35,062 nucleotides of DNA from Acidimicrobiales bacterium (GTDB lineage: Bacteria; Actinomycetota; Acidimicrobiia; Acidimicrobiales; RAAP-2), in the NCBI GenBank assembly GCA_017883065.1, contig JADGOG010000012.1, positions 1 to 35,062 of the forward strand, given 5' to 3'. The stretch's first letter is position 1, and each line of letters starts with the position of its first letter. The notes below the pieces were generated by a model. It saw only the letters and a list, made by a program, of their open reading frames with translations. It was not told the origin of the DNA and made no database searches. Shown in pieces: positions 24,397 to 33,924 of this stretch. The position numbers and the translations under genes are program-made.

Positions 24397-24402
24397 TAGC
24401 GT
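24397..24402 (+). promoter_or_regulatory. -10 box for the gene at 24410
   Basis: TAGCGT, 7 bases before ATG 24410; leaderless. The same hexamer precedes the LCP gene. Confidence 0.5.
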
Positions 24403-24409
24403 CTGTCCG

Positions 24410-25057
24410 ATGAGTGATCCCAGAAGACTGATCGGCTGGCTCCTCCTCGGCCTGTTGACCGCGGTGGGCCTTGGCGGGGCGATACTCGGCATCACCTTGG
24501 CGCCGAAGAACGCCACCCTGGACGAGGCCGCCTCCAACACACTGGCCGCCCCCAACTACTCCGAGGCGGTCACCGAGACGACCGCGCAGGGGTCGCAGAC
24601 CGACTATCTCGTCTACCAGGCGCCCGGCCGCCTGGGTGGCTACATCCAGAGCGCCACCAAGCGCACCTACGTCTACGTCATCGGATCGGTCCAGTACCAG
24701 AGCGTGTCGGTGGCGGCCAACGCCTCCACCAAGCACCTGGTGTTCTACCGGCAGGCCAGCCAGCCGGCCTCGGTCCTCGACCCCGCCCACAACTACCTCC
24801 GGTATGCCAACCAGGCCAAGAACGTGACCAAGGACGGCAGCACCTACACCTTCGTCCTGCACCAGAAGGGCCAGACCGGAACGTTCGTCTACACGGTCAA
24901 CGGCAAGTACATCTCGTCGTTCAACCTTGCCGTGCAGAACGCGTCGGTGCACCTGGTCATCTCCCAGGTGGGCACCTCTCCGCCGGTGAAGCTGCCGGCC
25001 GGCTCCAAGGTGATCGGGCTCCCGTCCTCCGGCGGCGGCACCGGGGCAGCCGGCTAG
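24410..25057 (+). CDS. Membrane-anchored exported protein, LolA/LppX-like
   Basis: 215-residue protein with an N-terminal hydrophobic segment (about 8-30) that acts as a signal or anchor; there is no lipobox cysteine. The exported part contains TDYLVYQAPGRLGGYIQSATKRTYVYVIGSV and further strands, ending with a Gly/Ser tail. The alternation of beta strands with an 'APGRLGG ... VYVIG' pattern resembles the half-barrel LolA/LppX lipid-binding fold, but I rate this as a guess. It is convergent with thiE, with 9 bases between. The function would be lipid or lipoprotein handling at the envelope if the fold assignment is right. Confidence 0.7.
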   Translation: MSDPRRLIGWLLLGLLTAVGLGGAILGITLAPKNATLDEAASNTLAAPNYSEAVTETTAQGSQTDYLVYQAPGRLGGYIQSATKRTYVYVIGSVQYQSVSVAANASTKHLVFYRQASQPASVLDPAHNYLRYANQAKNVTKDGSTYTFVLHQKGQTGTFVYTVNGKYISSFNLAVQNASVHLVISQVGTSPPVKLPAGSKVIGLPSSGGGTGAAG

Positions 25058-25066
25058 GCGAACCGG

Positions 25067-25738
25067 TCAGGAGCCGAGCCGGGCCACCGCGTCGTCGATG
25101 GCCCGACACAGCAGCCGTGCATTCGAACGTGGATCGTCGGCCTCGGTGAGCCACCGCACGACCACGAAGTGCCGGGCCCCGGCGGTCACCAGTTCGCCCA
25201 CCGATCCGGGGTCGACCCCACCGGTGACCCAGACCGTCCACGGCGACCGCTGGACCGCCTCGGCGATGTACGCCACTCCGGTTCCCTCACGCCCCGGCTT
25301 GGTGGGGGTGGGCACCACGGGTCCCGCCGACACGTAGTCGACCGGCGCCGGGTCGGGACCGAGGGCGTGGGTCAGCTCGGAGGATGCGTGAGTGGACAGG
25401 CCGACGATGGCCGCGTCGCCGACCAGCCGGCGGGCCTCCTCCGGGGAGAGGTCGTCCTGGCCGACGTGGACCCCGTCGGCACCGATGGCCGCGGCCAGAT
25501 CCGGTCGGTCGTTGAGGATGAAGGGGACGTGGTTGTCGGCGCACACCCGTTGGACCGGGGCCGACCTGCGTGCCACCTGGTCGTCGGGCAGGTCCTTGTC
25601 ACGGAGCTGGACGATGTCGACGCCGCCCTCGATGCAGGCGGCCACGAAGGGCACGAGGTCCGGCCGGTCGGGCGTGCACAGGTAGAGGCGTCGAGCGCCG
25701 AGATCCCAGCGGTCAGGCCGGCTCGTCGGGTTGCTCAA
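25067..25738 (-). CDS. thiE: Thiamine-phosphate synthase
   Basis: ThiE joins the thiazole and pyrimidine halves of thiamine to give thiamine phosphate; 223 residues. The start is TTG 25738, which overlaps the TGA of the HhH-GPD gene (TTGA); the frame continues to 25882, but only as shadow sequence. Motifs are VDIVQLRDKD (40-49), FILNDRPDLA (73-82), ADGVHVGQDDL (87-97), GLSTHAS (113-119), AGPVVPTPTKPG (138-149) and VWVTGGV near the C terminus, together the pyrophosphate and pyrimidine sites of the TIM barrel. No other thiamine gene is nearby. The window also encodes AceE, a thiamine-diphosphate enzyme, about 2 kb away. Confidence 0.9.
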   Translation of the reverse strand: MSNPTSRPDRWDLGARRLYLCTPDRPDLVPFVAACIEGGVDIVQLRDKDLPDDQVARRSAPVQRVCADNHVPFILNDRPDLAAAIGADGVHVGQDDLSPEEARRLVGDAAIVGLSTHASSELTHALGPDPAPVDYVSAGPVVPTPTKPGREGTGVAYIAEAVQRSPWTVWVTGGVDPGSVGELVTAGARHFVVVRWLTEADDPRSNARLLCRAIDDAVARLGS

Positions 25739-26316
25739 GCCGGAGCCGACGCCTTGGCCTTGGCTGCCGCCTTCATCTTCTGCTTGTACTGGCGGACCTT
25801 GGCCAACGCCTCCGGCGAGTCGATGTCCGCCACCGAGCGGAACGTGCCGGCGTCGCCGAAGGGGGATGCGGCCTTCTCCCAACCGGGCGGGCGGACTCCC
25901 AGCTGCTTGCCGAGCAGGGCGATGAAGATGCGGGCCTTCTGCTCCCCGAAGCCGGGGAGCCCCTTCACGTTGGACAGCAGCTCAGTGCCGTCCGCAGCGC
26001 TGGTCCAGATGGCCGCCGGATCCCCGCCGTACTCGGCCTCGACGATGGCGCACAGCTCCTGTACCCGTCCGGCCATGGAACGGGGGAACCGGTGGAGTGC
26101 GGGCTTCTCGCCGAACACGTCGGCCAGGGCCTCGGGATCCATGGCGGCCAGGGACGCGACATCCAGTGGACCACCCAGGCGCTGCTGGAGGTCGTAGGGC
26201 GACTTGAACGCCCGTTCCAGCGGGATCTGCTGGTCGAGGACCATGCCGATCAACAGGGCCAGTGGGTCCTCGGAGAGGAGCTGGTCGGCGGCTTCGTCGG
26301 CGGAGAGGTAGAGCAC
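25735..26316 (-). CDS. HhH-GPD family protein (DNA repair-like)
   Basis: 193-residue helix-hairpin-helix protein matching an actinobacterial HhH-GPD family usually described as a base-excision repair protein. GTG start 26316 lies 6 bases behind TAGCCT. Features are LIGMVLDQQIPLERAFKSPYDLQQRLG (22-48), equivalent to the start of the glycosylase fold, and the hairpin KGLPGFGEQKARIFIALLG (118-136). The usual catalytic lysine and the downstream Asp of EndoIII/MutY-type enzymes are not obvious after the hairpin, and there is no Fe-S cysteine cluster. The C terminus is Lys/Ala-rich. Coupled to thiE through a TTGA overlap, which probably reflects compaction rather than shared function. Confidence 0.8.
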   Translation of the reverse strand: MLYLSADEAADQLLSEDPLALLIGMVLDQQIPLERAFKSPYDLQQRLGGPLDVASLAAMDPEALADVFGEKPALHRFPRSMAGRVQELCAIVEAEYGGDPAAIWTSAADGTELLSNVKGLPGFGEQKARIFIALLGKQLGVRPPGWEKAASPFGDAGTFRSVADIDSPEALAKVRQYKQKMKAAAKAKASAPA

Positions 26317-26322
26317 CCGGTC

Positions 26323-26328
26323 AGGCTA
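26323..26328 (-). promoter_or_regulatory. -10 box for the HhH-GPD/thiE unit
   Basis: TAGCCT on the minus strand, 6 bases before GTG 26316; leaderless. Confidence 0.5.
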
Positions 26329-26438
26329 CCCGGGGGCGTCCGGATCGGACCATCCGGCTCATCCTTCCGAGCCGGGTGCCCTGGCCGACTCGCCGGTCAT
26401 CGCCGGCCGGGCGCGCTGACTTCTGCCCCCTCCACCCC

Positions 26439-26444
26439 TACGCT
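26439..26444 (+). promoter_or_regulatory. -10 box for the PAP2-like gene
   Basis: TACGCT, 6 bases before ATG 26451; leaderless. Confidence 0.5.
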
Positions 26445-26450
26445 CGAACC

Positions 26451-27155
26451 ATGACACCGGTCCCCTCGGCCAACGCACGGATCCGCGGACCCCGGGCGTC
26501 CTCCCTCGGGGGGACCGCGGCAGAGCTGCTGGTCGGAGCGGTGGCACTGGGCGTGGCGGCCGTCGCCGGCCTGGCCTTCGTCCACCGACCGTGGCCCAAT
26601 CGGCTCGACGTGCTGGGCTACGGGGTGTTCCCAGCCGACAGCGGCGCCCCGTGGGCCCATGACGCGGTCTCGCTCGGCTCGCTCACCGCGCTGCTCATCG
26701 GCGTGGCCGCCGTGTTCCTGGTGGCGGTGGCACGGGACTGGGTCCGGGCCCTCGCCTGTGCCGCCGCCCCGGTCATCGCCGTGGTCATCGTTCAGGACCT
26801 GGCCAAGCCGCTGGTCGGTCGCCACCTGGGGCTGAACGGTCCGTCATCGTTCCCCTCGGGGACGGTGGCCGCCGTCGCCGCGCTGGCCACAGCCGCCGCC
26901 TTGGTGGTTCCGGCGCTGCTCCGCCCGGTCTTCATCGTGGCCGGTGCCGCGGCGGTCACCGCCACCTGCGCCGCCGTGGTGGTGCTGCGCTGGCACTATC
27001 CGACCGACGCCCTCGGCGGCGTGGCCGTGGGGGTGGGTGCCGTTCTGGCCCTCGACGCCCTGGCCCATCTCCCGTGGGCCCTGGCCAACGGCTTCCGCTC
27101 GACCGGGTCGGGACCGCCGCTGGTCCGGCCGGGCCAGCGGCCGCGGATGGCGTGA
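26451..27155 (+). CDS. PAP2-like membrane protein with altered active site
   Basis: 234-residue integral membrane protein with about five to six helices, resembling membrane PAP2 lipid phosphatases. The start ATG 26451 is set by the -10 box; the frame to 26262 is antisense to the HhH gene. The three phosphatase motifs are present but changed. Motif 1 reads KPLVGRH (Lys119, Arg124). Motif 2 reads FPSGT (134-138), with Thr in place of the catalytic acid His of PSGH. Motif 3 reads VVLRWHYPTDALGG with His182, but Val at the usual Arg position six residues earlier. It may be an inactive relative or a subfamily using other residues. Confidence 0.75.
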   Translation: MTPVPSANARIRGPRASSLGGTAAELLVGAVALGVAAVAGLAFVHRPWPNRLDVLGYGVFPADSGAPWAHDAVSLGSLTALLIGVAAVFLVAVARDWVRALACAAAPVIAVVIVQDLAKPLVGRHLGLNGPSSFPSGTVAAVAALATAAALVVPALLRPVFIVAGAAAVTATCAAVVVLRWHYPTDALGGVAVGVGAVLALDALAHLPWALANGFRSTGSGPPLVRPGQRPRMA

Positions 27156-27181
27156 GCAGCCCGGTGCGACTGGCTCCGGCG

Positions 27182-27187
27182 TAACGT
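27182..27187 (+). promoter_or_regulatory. -10 box for the DUF2510 gene
   Basis: TAACGT, 6 bases before GTG 27194; leaderless. Confidence 0.5.
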
Positions 27188-27193
27188 GGGGCC

Positions 27194-27676
27194 GTGCTCG
27201 CCACGGTGACCAACTCGGATCTGGGCGGGGCCGGGATCGCCGCCCTGATCATTGCCTGGTTCGTGGTGTGGGGAGGGTCCCTGGTCATGCTGGTGGTGGC
27301 TCTGGTGGACATCGTCCGCCGCCCGGAGTGGCAGTGGAAGCTGGCCGGCCAGGAGAAGGTGCTCTGGCTGCTGCTGGTCATCCTGGTCAACATCTTGGCC
27401 ATCCCCTCGCTCATCTACTGGTTCTCCATCCGCAAGAAGCTGGTGGCGGTGGAGCAGGCGGCCGCCGCCGGCCAGTTCGGTCCCGGCCAGATGACCTACG
27501 CGGGGTGGGCGCCGGTGCCACCGAACCCGTATCCGGGGATGGTCCCGCCGGGATGGCACCCCGACCCGAGCGGGCAGCAGCAGTGGCGCTGGTGGGACGG
27601 GACCCGGTGGACCGACCACACCTGGAGCGAACCGCCTCCGCCCCCGGCTCCGGCCGCCGATCCACTGGTCACCTGA
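27194..27676 (+). CDS. Two-helix membrane protein with DUF2510 tail
   Basis: 160-residue protein, GTG start. Two membrane helices (about 13-41 and 56-80) flank a short cytosolic loop, an arrangement resembling the N-terminal region of cardiolipin synthase-like proteins. After a Gly/Pro spacer comes a DUF2510 motif (about 118-142: PPGWHPDPSG, then WRWWDGTRWTDHTW), a Trp-rich module common at the ends of actinobacterial membrane proteins. The C terminus is proline-rich. Function unknown. Convergent with aceE. Confidence 0.8.
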   Translation: MLATVTNSDLGGAGIAALIIAWFVVWGGSLVMLVVALVDIVRRPEWQWKLAGQEKVLWLLLVILVNILAIPSLIYWFSIRKKLVAVEQAAAAGQFGPGQMTYAGWAPVPPNPYPGMVPPGWHPDPSGQQQWRWWDGTRWTDHTWSEPPPPPAPAADPLVT

Positions 27677-27686
27677 GGAGGGACTT

Positions 27687-27708
27687 CCCCGGGCGGAACC
27701 CGCCGGGG
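27687..27708. terminator. Bidirectional hairpin between DUF2510 gene and aceE
   Basis: CCCCGG-g-CGG (27687-27696), loop AAC, CCGCCGGGG (27700-27708): a 9-bp stem with one bulged G in the 33-base gap between convergent genes. Confidence 0.55.
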
Positions 27709-27709
27709 C

Positions 27710-30460
27710 TCAGTTCGACCAGGGGTCGGCGATCTCCGGATCGATGCCGTAACGCTCGATGGCCTGGTGGACGGTGCGGGTGGGAATGGCGCCCTCGCCG
27801 GCCAGGCCGTGCAGCACGGCCACGACCACGTGGGCCTCGTCGACCTCGAAGAACCGGCGCAGGACGTCCCGGGTGTCCGAACGGCCGAAGCCGTCGGTGC
27901 CGAGCGAGGTGAACGGGCGGGGCATCCACCGCGACACCTGGTCGGGCACCGACCGCATGAAGTCGGTGACGGCGACGATGGGCCCGGTCGAGCCGGACAG
28001 GTTGTCGGTGACCAGGGGGGCCCTGGCCGTCTCGCCCGGATGGAGCCGGTTCCACCGCTCGATGGAGAGGGCATCCTCGCGCAGCGACTTGTAGGAGGTC
28101 ACCGACCAGAGGTCGGCGTCCACGCTCCAGTCGGAGGCCAGGCTGCGTTGGGCGGCCATGGCGGCCTGGCATGACGAGCCCGAGAAGAGGATCGTGGCCC
28201 GCGACCGACCTTTCGACTTCTTGGATCCGGGCCCCTTGCCGCCGTCGCCCGATGCGGGGGCGTCCGGGACGTAGCGGTACATGCCCCGGATCACCCCCAG
28301 CCGGACCCGCCGGGCCTCGGCCGGGTCGGCGGGTAGTGCCGGCATCGGGTAGTTCTCGTTGTAGAGGGTGAGGTACCAGGTCCGATCCTCGGGCTCCGGC
28401 CCGGTCATCCGCTCGATGCCGTTCTGGATGATGGCCGCCACCTCGTAGGAGAAGGCGGGGTCGTAGGCGGCCACGGCCGGGTAGGTCGAGGCAAGCACCA
28501 ACGACTGCCCGTCCTGGTGCTGGAGCCCCTCACCGTTGAGCGTGGTCCGCCCGGCGGTGCAGCCGAGCAGGAATCCTCGCCCGCGGCTGTCCCCGAGCGC
28601 CCACATCAGGTCGCCCACCCGCTGGTAGCCGAACATCGAATAGAAGAGGTAGAAGGGGATGGTGGCCTCGCCCCAGGTGGCGTACGAGGTGGCGGCAGCG
28701 GAGAAGGCGGCCACCGCCCCGGCCTCGCTGATCCCCTCTTGGAGGACTTGGCCGGACTCGCTCTCGGCGTAGTGGAGGGCGAGTCCGGCGTCCACCGGGG
28801 TGTAGCGCTGACCCTCGGGGGCGTAGATCTGCACCTCGCTGATCAGGGATTCCAGCCCGAAGGTGCGGGCCTCGTCGGACACGATGGGCACGATCCGCCT
28901 GCCGATCGACGGATCCCGCACCAGGGAGCGCAACAGGCGGGCGAACGCCATGGTGGTCGACACCGCCTGCTTGCCCGATCCGGCCTCGAGGTCGTCGAAG
29001 GGTGCGGGGCCCGGAGCAGCGAGCGGCTGGGCACGGACCACCCGGCGGGGGAGCGGTCCGCCGAGGGCAGCGCGGCGCTCGGCGAGGTAGCGCGCCGCCT
29101 TCGAGTCGGGTGCCGGCCGGTAGTAGGGCGGCATGTCGGCGTCGAGGTCGGACTCGGGGATCTCGTCGTGCAGGAAGAGGCGATTGCGCAGGGCGAGCAG
29201 CTGGCCCTTGGTCATCTTCTTGATCTGGTGGGTGGCGTTGCGGGCCTCGATCGCCGGACCGAGCGTCCACCCCTTGATGGTCTTGGCCAGGATCGTGGTG
29301 GGGGCCCCAACGTGCTCGGTGGCCGCCTTGTAGGCGGCGAACAGCTTCCGGTAGTCGTGGCCGCCGCGGGGGAGCGACTGGAGGTCCTCGTCGGAGAGGT
29401 GGGCGACCAGCTCCTGCAGCCGAGGGTCGGGACCGAAGAAGTGCTCCCTGATGTAGGCACCCGACTCGGTGGCGTACTTCTGGAACTCACCGTCGACCGT
29501 CGAGTTCATCTTGTTGAGCAGGACGCCGTCCACGTCCTTGGCCAGAAGCTCGTCCCAGGTCCGGCCCCAGATGACCTTGATCACGTTCCAGCCCGCACCC
29601 CGAAAGAGCGCCTCGAACTCCTGGATGACCTTGCCGTTGCCGCGTACCGGGCCATCGAGGCGCTGCAGGTTGCAGTTGACCACGAACACCAGGTTGTCGA
29701 GGTGCTCACGGCCGGCCATCCCCAGGGCACCGATCGTCTCGGGCTCGTCGAATTCGCCGTCGCCCACGAAGCACCAGACCCGGCTCTGGCCGCTGTCGAT
29801 CAGGCCACGGGCGTGGAGGTAGCGGGCCACGTGAGCCTGGGCGATGGCGTTGAGTGGGCCGAGCCCCATCGACACCGTCGGGTACTCCCAGAACTCGGGC
29901 ATCAGGCGCGGGTGGGGGTAGGAGGAGAGGCCGTCCACCCCCACCTCGAAGCGGAAGTTGTCCAGCTGCTCCTCGGAGAGCCGACCCTCGACGAAGGCCC
30001 GGGCGTAGATGCCGGGTGACGCGTGCCCCTGGAAGTACACCTGGTCCCCGGGCATCCCGTCGTCCTTGCCCCGGAAGAAATGGTTGAACCCCACTTCGTA
30101 GAGCGAGGCCGAGCTGGCGTAGGTGGACAGGTGGCCCCCGATCGACTCGGAGCGCATATTGGCCCGCACCACCATCGCCGCCGCGTTCCACCGGATGAAC
30201 GCCCGGATCCGCCGTTCGAGGTACTCGTCGCCGGGGAAGTCGGGCTCCTCGTCGGTGGGGATGGTGTTGACGTAGGGACTGGACACGGTGGCCGGGAAGT
30301 CGACCAGCTTCTGCCCCGCCCGATCGAGGATCCGCATCAGCAGGTAGCGCGCCCGCGTCCTGCCGTAGGTGTCGACCACGTCGTCGAAGGCGTCGAGCCA
30401 CTCGCCGGTCTCTTGTGGGTCGCGGTCGGGAAGCTGGTGGCTAACGCCGTCGAACAACAT
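27710..30460 (-). CDS. aceE: Pyruvate dehydrogenase E1, homodimeric
   Basis: Thiamine-diphosphate E1 component of the pyruvate dehydrogenase complex, 916 residues, the full-length single-chain type found in proteobacteria and actinobacteria. The start ATG 30460 lies behind GGGAG. Active-site features are [11 protein letters not shown] (His110), [15 protein letters not shown] (His146), the diphosphate/Mg motif [17 protein letters not shown] (233-249) with NCN at 262-264, KTIKGWTLG, and the transketolase-like second half ([38 protein letters not shown]). A low-complexity Gly/Lys/Ser stretch ([16 protein letters not shown]) separates the middle and C-terminal domains. E2 is absent from the window, while a probable E3 begins at 34858. 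Confidence 0.95.
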   Translation of the reverse strand: MLFDGVSHQLPDRDPQETGEWLDAFDDVVDTYGRTRARYLLMRILDRAGQKLVDFPATVSSPYVNTIPTDEEPDFPGDEYLERRIRAFIRWNAAAMVVRANMRSESIGGHLSTYASSASLYEVGFNHFFRGKDDGMPGDQVYFQGHASPGIYARAFVEGRLSEEQLDNFRFEVGVDGLSSYPHPRLMPEFWEYPTVSMGLGPLNAIAQAHVARYLHARGLIDSGQSRVWCFVGDGEFDEPETIGALGMAGREHLDNLVFVVNCNLQRLDGPVRGNGKVIQEFEALFRGAGWNVIKVIWGRTWDELLAKDVDGVLLNKMNSTVDGEFQKYATESGAYIREHFFGPDPRLQELVAHLSDEDLQSLPRGGHDYRKLFAAYKAATEHVGAPTTILAKTIKGWTLGPAIEARNATHQIKKMTKGQLLALRNRLFLHDEIPESDLDADMPPYYRPAPDSKAARYLAERRAALGGPLPRRVVRAQPLAAPGPAPFDDLEAGSGKQAVSTTMAFARLLRSLVRDPSIGRRIVPIVSDEARTFGLESLISEVQIYAPEGQRYTPVDAGLALHYAESESGQVLQEGISEAGAVAAFSAAATSYATWGEATIPFYLFYSMFGYQRVGDLMWALGDSRGRGFLLGCTAGRTTLNGEGLQHQDGQSLVLASTYPAVAAYDPAFSYEVAAIIQNGIERMTGPEPEDRTWYLTLYNENYPMPALPADPAEARRVRLGVIRGMYRYVPDAPASGDGGKGPGSKKSKGRSRATILFSGSSCQAAMAAQRSLASDWSVDADLWSVTSYKSLREDALSIERWNRLHPGETARAPLVTDNLSGSTGPIVAVTDFMRSVPDQVSRWMPRPFTSLGTDGFGRSDTRDVLRRFFEVDEAHVVVAVLHGLAGEGAIPTRTVHQAIERYGIDPEIADPWSN

Positions 30461-30504
30461 GTGCCCATGCTCCCACCACGCGGCAGTCCCCGGGGGGAAT
30501 CGTG

Positions 30505-30516
30505 AGAACGCGTTCT
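30505..30516. promoter_or_regulatory. 12-base palindrome between aceE and rnhA
   Basis: AGAACGCGTTCT is a perfect palindrome 45 bases upstream of the aceE start and 68 bases upstream of the divergent RNase HI start. A dimeric regulator site is plausible. It is not the GAAC-N4-GTTC LexA pattern, since only two bases separate the arms. Confidence 0.35.
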
Positions 30517-30571
30517 ACTGGACGCCGCCCTCCGATCCCGCCCGGTGCACTCGTGGGACCGGTGGAGCGGG

Positions 30572-30577
30572 CATGCT
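30572..30577 (+). promoter_or_regulatory. -10-like box for rnhA
   Basis: CATGCT, 6 bases before ATG 30584. The first base deviates, but the spacing fits the leaderless pattern. Confidence 0.3.
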
Positions 30578-30583
30578 GTCCCG

Positions 30584-31036
30584 ATGCACCCAGAGCCTCC
30601 TGCGCCCGATCCGGCGCCGACCGTCGTCTTCACCGACGGCTCCTGTCGCGGTAACCCGGGACCCGGGGGTTGGGCCTGGTTGGTGGACGGGGGCCCCTCG
30701 GACAGCGGGGGCGAGCCCCACACCACCAACCAGCGCATGGAGGTCACCGCCGTGGTGCGTGCCCTGCAGGCGCTGCCCGGCCCGCTGCACGTGGTGAGCG
30801 ACTCGACCTACGTGGTCAACTGCTTCAAGGACCGGTGGTGGGCCGGGTGGCAGCGTCGGGGCTGGCGCAACACCCAGGGCAAGCCGGTGGCCAACCAGGA
30901 CCTGTGGAAGGAGCTCATCCCCTTGGTCCTCGAGTCGGGACGCCCGGTGACCTTCGAGTGGGTCAAGGGTCATTCCGGACACCGGATGAACGACCTGGTC
31001 GACCTGCTGGCCACCCAGGCGGCCGACAGCCAGTAG
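30584..31036 (+). CDS. rnhA: Ribonuclease HI
   Basis: Cleaves the RNA strand of RNA-DNA hybrids; 150 residues. The start ATG 30584 removes an unrelated extension back to 30545. The four metal-binding acids are present in their standard contexts: Asp18 (FTDGSC), Glu53 (TTNQRMEV), Asp73 (VVSDSTYV) and Asp140 (GHRMNDLVDLLA). The catalytic histidine is His130 in WVKGHSGH. WWAGWQRRGWRNTQGKPVANQDLW is the basic handle region of the E. coli-type enzyme. No separate hybrid-binding domain is present. Divergent from aceE. Confidence 0.93.
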   Translation: MHPEPPAPDPAPTVVFTDGSCRGNPGPGGWAWLVDGGPSDSGGEPHTTNQRMEVTAVVRALQALPGPLHVVSDSTYVVNCFKDRWWAGWQRRGWRNTQGKPVANQDLWKELIPLVLESGRPVTFEWVKGHSGHRMNDLVDLLATQAADSQ

Positions 31037-31049
31037 GCGGATCGTCCCG

Positions 31050-31073
31050 ACCGGGGATCAGCGGCCGGTTTTT
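31050..31073 (+). terminator. Possible terminator after rnhA
   Basis: ACCGG (31050-31054), 10-base loop, CCGGT (31065-31069) running into TTTTT. A short stem but the only U-tract terminator I see. It overlaps the -35 of the next gene. Confidence 0.35.
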
Positions 31074-31100
31074 GGGATCCTGTCGCACTGGACCTAATCT
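31072..31100 (+). promoter_or_regulatory. Promoter for the SDR at 31107
   Basis: TTGGGA (31072-31077), 17-base spacer, TAATCT (31095-31100), then 6 bases to ATG 31107. This is the clearest full sigma-70-type promoter in the window, and it predicts a leaderless mRNA. Confidence 0.6.
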
Positions 31101-31106
31101 GGCGGC

Positions 31107-31874
31107 ATGGAGATCAACGGAAGTTCAGCAATCGTCACCGGTGGGGCCTCGGGGCTCGGAGAGGCGACCGCCCGCAAGCTCGCAGCCGAGGGTGTCCGGG
31201 TCACCGTCTTCGACCGGAACGAGGAGAGGGGCAAGGAAGTCGTCGCCGAGATCGGTTCGGGTGCCAACTTCGCCGGGGGCGATGTGACCGAGCCCGATGA
31301 CTGCCAGAAGGCGGTCGACCAGGCGGCCGACGGGGGCAACCTCCGGATCGCCGTCAACTGCGCCGGCACCGGGTGGGTGGGCCGGGTCATCAATCGCGAC
31401 GGCTCCCCCCACGACCTGCAGCCGTTCCAGTTCATCCAGACCCTGAACGTGATCGGCACCTTCAATGTGATGACCAAGGCCGCATCGGCCATCGCCACCG
31501 TCGAGCCCCAGGCCAACGGCGAGCGCGGCGTCATCGTCAACACCGCCTCGGTGGCCGCCTTCGACGGCCAGATCGGCCAGCTGGCCTACTCGGCGTCCAA
31601 GGGCGCCATCGTGGGGATGACCCTTCCCGCCGCACGCGACCTGGCCGTGGTGGGGATCCGGGTACTGGCCATCGCCCCCGGCCTGTTCGACACCCCACTA
31701 CTGGCCATGCTCCCCGACGAGGCCCGCGATGCGCTGGCCCAGTCGGTCAACTTCCCCAAGCGTCTGGGGAACCCGGCCGAATTCGGCGAGCTGGTGGCCC
31801 AGATCGCCACCAACAGCTACCTCAACGCCGAGGTCATCCGCCTCGACGGCGGCATCCGGATGCCGCCCAAGTAG
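31107..31874 (+). CDS. SDR, 3-hydroxyacyl-CoA dehydrogenase type II-like
   Basis: Classical SDR of 255 residues resembling the HSD10/type II 3-hydroxyacyl-CoA dehydrogenase group. The NAD-binding motif is TGGASGLG (11-18), Asp36 (VFDRN) favours NAD, and NCAG is at 84-87. Catalytic Ser148, Tyr161 and Lys165 lie in NTASVAAFDGQIGQLAYSASK. The C-terminal IAPGLFDTPLLAMLPDEARDAL and IRLDGGIRM match the same group. Expected role: oxidation of 3-hydroxyacyl-CoA in fatty or branched-chain acid breakdown, or of a hydroxysteroid. Monocistronic, with a good promoter and a 14-bp hairpin behind it. Confidence 0.88.
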   Translation: MEINGSSAIVTGGASGLGEATARKLAAEGVRVTVFDRNEERGKEVVAEIGSGANFAGGDVTEPDDCQKAVDQAADGGNLRIAVNCAGTGWVGRVINRDGSPHDLQPFQFIQTLNVIGTFNVMTKAASAIATVEPQANGERGVIVNTASVAAFDGQIGQLAYSASKGAIVGMTLPAARDLAVVGIRVLAIAPGLFDTPLLAMLPDEARDALAQSVNFPKRLGNPAEFGELVAQIATNSYLNAEVIRLDGGIRMPPK

Positions 31875-31898
31875 TTCGACGGGCCGCGTCCGCCTCGG

Positions 31899-31928
31899 GG
31901 TCCGGGCAGCCGATCGGTTGCCCGGACC
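31899..31928 (+). terminator. 14-bp hairpin after the SDR
   Basis: GGTCCGGGCAGCCG (31899-31912), two-base centre AT, then its reverse complement with one G-T pair (31915-31928), followed by GTCGGTTTCGG. A strong stem without a long U-tract. Confidence 0.7.
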
Positions 31929-32007
31929 GTCGGTTTCGGCCATGTCCGTCCCGGGTCCGTCCCAGGTCCGGCCGGCCGCCTCCGGCGGTAGTGTCGGCGG
32001 GAACGCC

Positions 32008-32999
<992 letters not shown>

Positions 33000-33003
<4 letters not shown>

Positions 33004-33899
33004 GTGCCGAGGGGCCGACCGTCGACGACGGGACGGGGATGCCGGCTTTCCGGATCGGCCTGCGGCCCACCCGCTCGACCTTCGACGCCGGTCGCATCGC
33101 CCTGTGGGCCCTGATCCTGCGCGACCTGGTGGTGCTGCGCAAGCACGTCTTCGAATTCGTCATCCGGGTGCTGGTCCAGCCCTTCTTGCTGTGCTTCGTC
33201 TTCCTCTACGTGTTCCCGAAGATCGGCCAGGGCATCGGAGGGGGCGGGGGACCAGGGGCCGAGTCGGCCTTCGCCACGCTGCTGGTGCCCGGCGTGGTGG
33301 GCATCTCCATCCTGTTCCAGGGCGTGCAGTCGGTGGCGCTGATCATGGCCCAGGAATTCGGGTTCACCCGCGAGATCGAGGACCGGGTGCAGGCGCCGTG
33401 CCCCATCTGGCTGGTGGCGATGGCCAAGGTCCTCTCCGGGGCGGTGCAGGGGCTCATCTCGGCGATCATCGTCCTGCCCATCGCCTCGGTGGTCCATGCC
33501 CAGGGGGTGGAGGCCCACCTCAATCTGCACTGGTGGATCATCGTGACCCTGGTGCCTCTGGCCTGCGTGACCATGGCCTCGCTCGGTCTGCTCCTCGGGA
33601 CCAGCTTCGAGCCCCGCAACATCGGACTCATGTTCGGCTTCATCATCCTGCCGGTGACCTTCCTGGGCGGGACCTACTACGAGTGGACCCGCCTGGCACC
33701 CATCCAGGTCGGCGGGTGGCACTGGCTGCAGACGGTGGTGCTGGTCAACCCGCTGATCTACGTCAACGAGGGCATGCGGGCCGCGTTCACCGACGCCCCC
33801 CACATGAACCTCTACGTGATCTACCCGGTCCTGCTCGGCTTCCTCGCCCTCTTCCTCGGACTCGGGCTCCGGAACTTCCGCCGACGGGTGCTCTCGTAG
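33000..33899 (+). CDS. ABC-2 type permease (DrrB-like)
   Basis: Membrane subunit of the exporter, 299 residues, start ATG 33000 overlapping the ATPase stop. After a soluble N terminus of about 35 residues come six predicted membrane segments, including VLVQPFLLCFVFLYVF, TLLVPGVVGISILFQG, AVQGLISAIIVLPIASVV, IIVTLVPLACVTMASLGLLLG, IGLMFGFIILPVTFLGG and a last helix ending at GLRNFRRRVLS. EFGFTREIEDRVQAP is the conserved cytosolic loop of this family that contacts the ATPase. Drug, lipid or polysaccharide export are all possible. Confidence 0.9.
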
Positions 33900-33912
33900 G
33901 CTGACCCGGTCC

Positions 33913-33918
33913 TACGAT
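33913..33918 (+). promoter_or_regulatory. -10 box for the methyltransferase
   Basis: TACGAT, 6 bases before ATG 33925. With this box, GTG 33922 would be too close, which favours ATG 33925. Confidence 0.45.
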
Positions 33919-33924
33919 GCGGTG

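Noticed and set aside
28517-30019. 500-residue plus-strand open frame opposite aceE
   Set aside because: Antisense shadow of the well-conserved AceE sequence.
30502-30519. LexA/SOS box between aceE and rnhA
   Set aside because: The arms GAAC and GTTC are separated by two bases rather than four.
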